Source: UBA4615 sp049422085
Lineage (GTDB): Bacteria; Pseudomonadota; Gammaproteobacteria; Burkholderiales; Burkholderiaceae_E
Reading direction: 5' to 3'
Assembly (NCBI GenBank): GCA_049422085.1
Contig: JBMSOD010000156.1
Coordinates: 1-7,574, forward strand
Length of the DNA: 7,574 bases
Each line of letters starts with the position of its first letter. Positions within the stretch are counted from its first letter, which is position 1. Under the pieces are notes generated by a model. The model made no database searches. It saw nothing but the letters and a program-made list of their open reading frames with translations, and was not told the DNA's origin. Positions 6,021 through 7,574 of the stretch are shown here, in pieces. Both the position numbers and the translations under genes were made by a program.

Positions 6021-6983
6021 ATGAAAATCGAAGCCGGCCAGATGGCCGTGATCACCGGAGGGGCCAGCGGTATCGGCCGGGCGCTCGCCCGACAGCTCAG
6101 CGCGCAGGGCGTCCATGTGGCGATGTGTGATCTGTCTGCAGAAGGATTGAAGGCCTCGCGTGAGGCCTGTCTGGCGGGTGCGCCAGCGGGCACCCGGGTC
6201 AGCACCTTCGTGGCCGATGTCAGTCAGGAGTCGGCGCTGCAGGCGTTTCGTGATGCGACCCTGACCGAACATGGCGTGCAGTCACTGAACCTGGTGTTCA
6301 ACAATGCAGGCATCGGCGGCGGGGGAAGTTTTCTGAGGGCGAGTCGCGCCGAATGGGAGCGGACCTTCAACATCTGCTGGCAGGGCGTGTATTTCGGCTG
6401 CCGGACCTTTGTGCCCCTGCTCGTTGCAGCCGATCGCGGCCACCTGGTCAATGTGAGCAGCGTCAATGGCTTTTGGGCCAGTCTGGGTTCGGGGGTCTCG
6501 CACACGGCTTATTCTGCGGCCAAGTTTGCGGTCAAGGGCTTCACCGAGGCGCTGGTCACGGACCTTCGGCTGCACGCGCCCCATGTGGGCTGTTCGGTGG
6601 TCATGCCGGGCCATATTGGCACCTCCATCGCGCTCAATACCGGGCAGGTATTGGGTCATGGCAGTGCGCTTGAGATGAGTGAAGCCAGCGTTGCCGCAGC
6701 ACGCGAACGCATGGTGCGCATGGGCGCCCCAGTCGCTGACGCGCCCGATGAGGTCATTCGCAAGATCCTGCATCAGCGCGCCATCGAATTCCGCGATAAC
6801 GCGCCCACCAGTGCCGAGCAGGCAGCCACCATCATTCTTGACGGCGTGAAGGCCGGACGCTGGCGAATCCTGGTGGGTGACGATGCCCAGCGCCTCGATG
6901 CCATGGTTCGCAAGGACCCGGAAGCGGCCTACACCCCCGAGTTTGCAGAGGCCTGGCGCGACGGGCGCAAGCCTCTCATCTGA
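6021..6983 (+). CDS. Short-chain dehydrogenase/reductase (SDR), NAD-type, with C-terminal extension
   Basis: This 320-residue cytosolic oxidoreductase of the classical SDR fold interconverts an alcohol and a ketone using a nicotinamide cofactor. TGGASGIG (12-19) is the cofactor loop. Asp37 in AMCDLS ends the second strand, which in this family favours NAD(H) over NADP(H). NNAG is at 94-97, the structural Asn117 lies in FNICWQG, Ser147 in NVSSVNG, and the catalytic pair is Tyr164/Lys168 in YSAAK. The Ser-Tyr spacing is 17 rather than the usual 13, so the loop carries about four extra residues. The chain is some 60-70 residues longer than a core SDR. The extra C-terminal part includes PTSAEQAATIILDGVKAGRW and RILVGDDAQRLDAMVRKDPE, a tail seen in some longer SDRs. 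It probably works with the adjacent SDR and CoA-transferase on the same substrate family, for example a hydroxyacyl intermediate; this is inferred from context only. Confidence 0.9.
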   Translation: MKIEAGQMAVITGGASGIGRALARQLSAQGVHVAMCDLSAEGLKASREACLAGAPAGTRVSTFVADVSQESALQAFRDATLTEHGVQSLNLVFNNAGIGGGGSFLRASRAEWERTFNICWQGVYFGCRTFVPLLVAADRGHLVNVSSVNGFWASLGSGVSHTAYSAAKFAVKGFTEALVTDLRLHAPHVGCSVVMPGHIGTSIALNTGQVLGHGSALEMSEASVAAARERMVRMGAPVADAPDEVIRKILHQRAIEFRDNAPTSAEQAATIILDGVKAGRWRILVGDDAQRLDAMVRKDPEAAYTPEFAEAWRDGRKPLI

Positions 6984-6993
6984 CTCTCGATCC

Positions 6994-7000
6994 AAAGGAG
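6994..7000 (+). promoter_or_regulatory. Ribosome-binding site of the second dehydrogenase
   Basis: AAAGGAG lies 9 bases before the ATG at 7010, in the 26-base gap between the two SDR genes. It supports that start over the in-frame ATGs at 7016 and 7037. Confidence 0.75.
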
Positions 7001-7009
7001 ACCTGCAGA

Positions 7010-7574
7010 ATGGATATGGTTCAACATGCCCGGGAGATGTTCGATCTCACCGGTAAGGTCGCGCTGGTCACCGGCGGCAGCCGCGGCCTCGGGCGCGCAA
7101 TGGCCCTGGGTCTGGCGGCCTGGGGGGCCGATGTGGTCGTGGCTTCGCGCAAGTTCGACAACTGCGAGAGCGTGGCTCAGGAGATCCGCGCCCTGGGTCG
7201 GCGAGCCTTGCCCCTTGCGGCCCATGTGGGCCGCTGGGACGACTGCGACGCGCTGGTGCATGCCGCTTATGCCCACTTCGGCAAGGTCGACATCCTGATC
7301 AACAACGCGGGCATGTCGCCGCTCTACGGCAAGCTCTCCGAGGTGAGCGAGGCCATGTTCGACAAGGTGGTCTCGCTCAATCTCAAAGGGCCCTATCGGC
7401 TCTCGGCCTTGATCGGCGAGCGCATGGCCGAAGGCGAGGGCGGCAGCATCATCAACATCTCGTCAGTGGCGGCCGCCAATCCGGCGCCCACGGCCGAGCC
7501 CTATGGCGCAGCCAAGGCGGGTCTGAACAACCTGACCCGATCCTTTGCCTTTGCCTTTGGTCCCAAGGTCCGGG
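7010..7574 (+). CDS. Second short-chain dehydrogenase/reductase (FabG-like), 3' end outside window
   Basis: The frame runs open from the ATG at 7010 to the end of the window (188 complete codons), so about the last quarter is missing. It is a classical SDR: TGGSRGLG (21-28) binds the cofactor, and ASRK (45-48) places Arg47 after the second strand, which in this family favours NADP(H). NNAG is at 98-101, Asn124 in SLNLKG, Ser152 in NISSVAA, and Tyr165/Lys169 in YGAAK with the standard 13-residue Ser-Tyr spacing. It resembles 3-oxoacyl-ACP reductase or gluconate 5-dehydrogenase-like SDRs, but the substrate is not readable. It differs from the upstream SDR in predicted cofactor choice (Arg against Asp) and length, so the two are not simple recent duplicates. 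It is 26 bases downstream with its own ribosome site, in the same operon. Confidence 0.9.
   Translation, partial: MDMVQHAREMFDLTGKVALVTGGSRGLGRAMALGLAAWGADVVVASRKFDNCESVAQEIRALGRRALPLAAHVGRWDDCDALVHAAYAHFGKVDILINNAGMSPLYGKLSEVSEAMFDKVVSLNLKGPYRLSALIGERMAEGEGGSIINISSVAAANPAPTAEPYGAAKAGLNNLTRSFAFAFGPKVR

Noticed and set aside
7542..7559. Three tandem copies of CCTTTG
   Set aside because: It lies within the second SDR gene and encodes SFAFAFG in a normal helix position; too short to be a meaningful repeat, though it could vary by slippage.

Overview
The window is GC-rich, gene-dense and coded entirely on the + strand. It holds seven genes in an apparent operon with no gap over about 50 bases. 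The first and last genes are cut by the window edges. The high GC, the ATGA stop/start overlaps, the strong AGGAG-type ribosome sites and the gene families suggest a proteobacterium, perhaps a beta- or gammaproteobacterium with catabolic clusters. That assignment is inferred from style, because there is no rRNA or taxonomic marker here.

Region 1 (3-2056) is an amino-acid-type ABC importer. The first protein is an extracytoplasmic solute-binding domain fused to a membrane permease domain, and the second is a separate permease. The binding domain keeps the Arg and Asp expected to hold an alpha-carboxylate and an alpha-amino group. Both permeases have poorly conserved cytoplasmic coupling (EAA) loops. 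No ATPase gene is visible; it would have to lie upstream or elsewhere.

Region 2 (2049-3257) is the most unusual gene: a class I SAM-dependent methyltransferase domain (DLGAGNG and NPPS motifs) fused to a YbaK/ProX-type aminoacyl-tRNA editing domain. It overlaps the permease gene by 8 bases, so it is probably translated together with the importer.

Region 3 (3285-7574) looks catabolic: a family III (CaiB/BaiF) CoA-transferase, an amidase-signature hydrolase with an intact Lys-Ser-Ser triad, and two short-chain dehydrogenases, the second incomplete. A plausible reading is uptake of an amino-acid-like or amide compound, amide hydrolysis, CoA activation of the acid, and redox steps by the dehydrogenases. 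The substrate cannot be read from the sequence, and the order of steps is inference.

No tRNA, rRNA, CRISPR array, insertion sequence, clear promoter or terminator was seen. The only non-coding structure worth noting is a small perfect hairpin just before the CoA-transferase start, with the ribosome-binding site in its loop.
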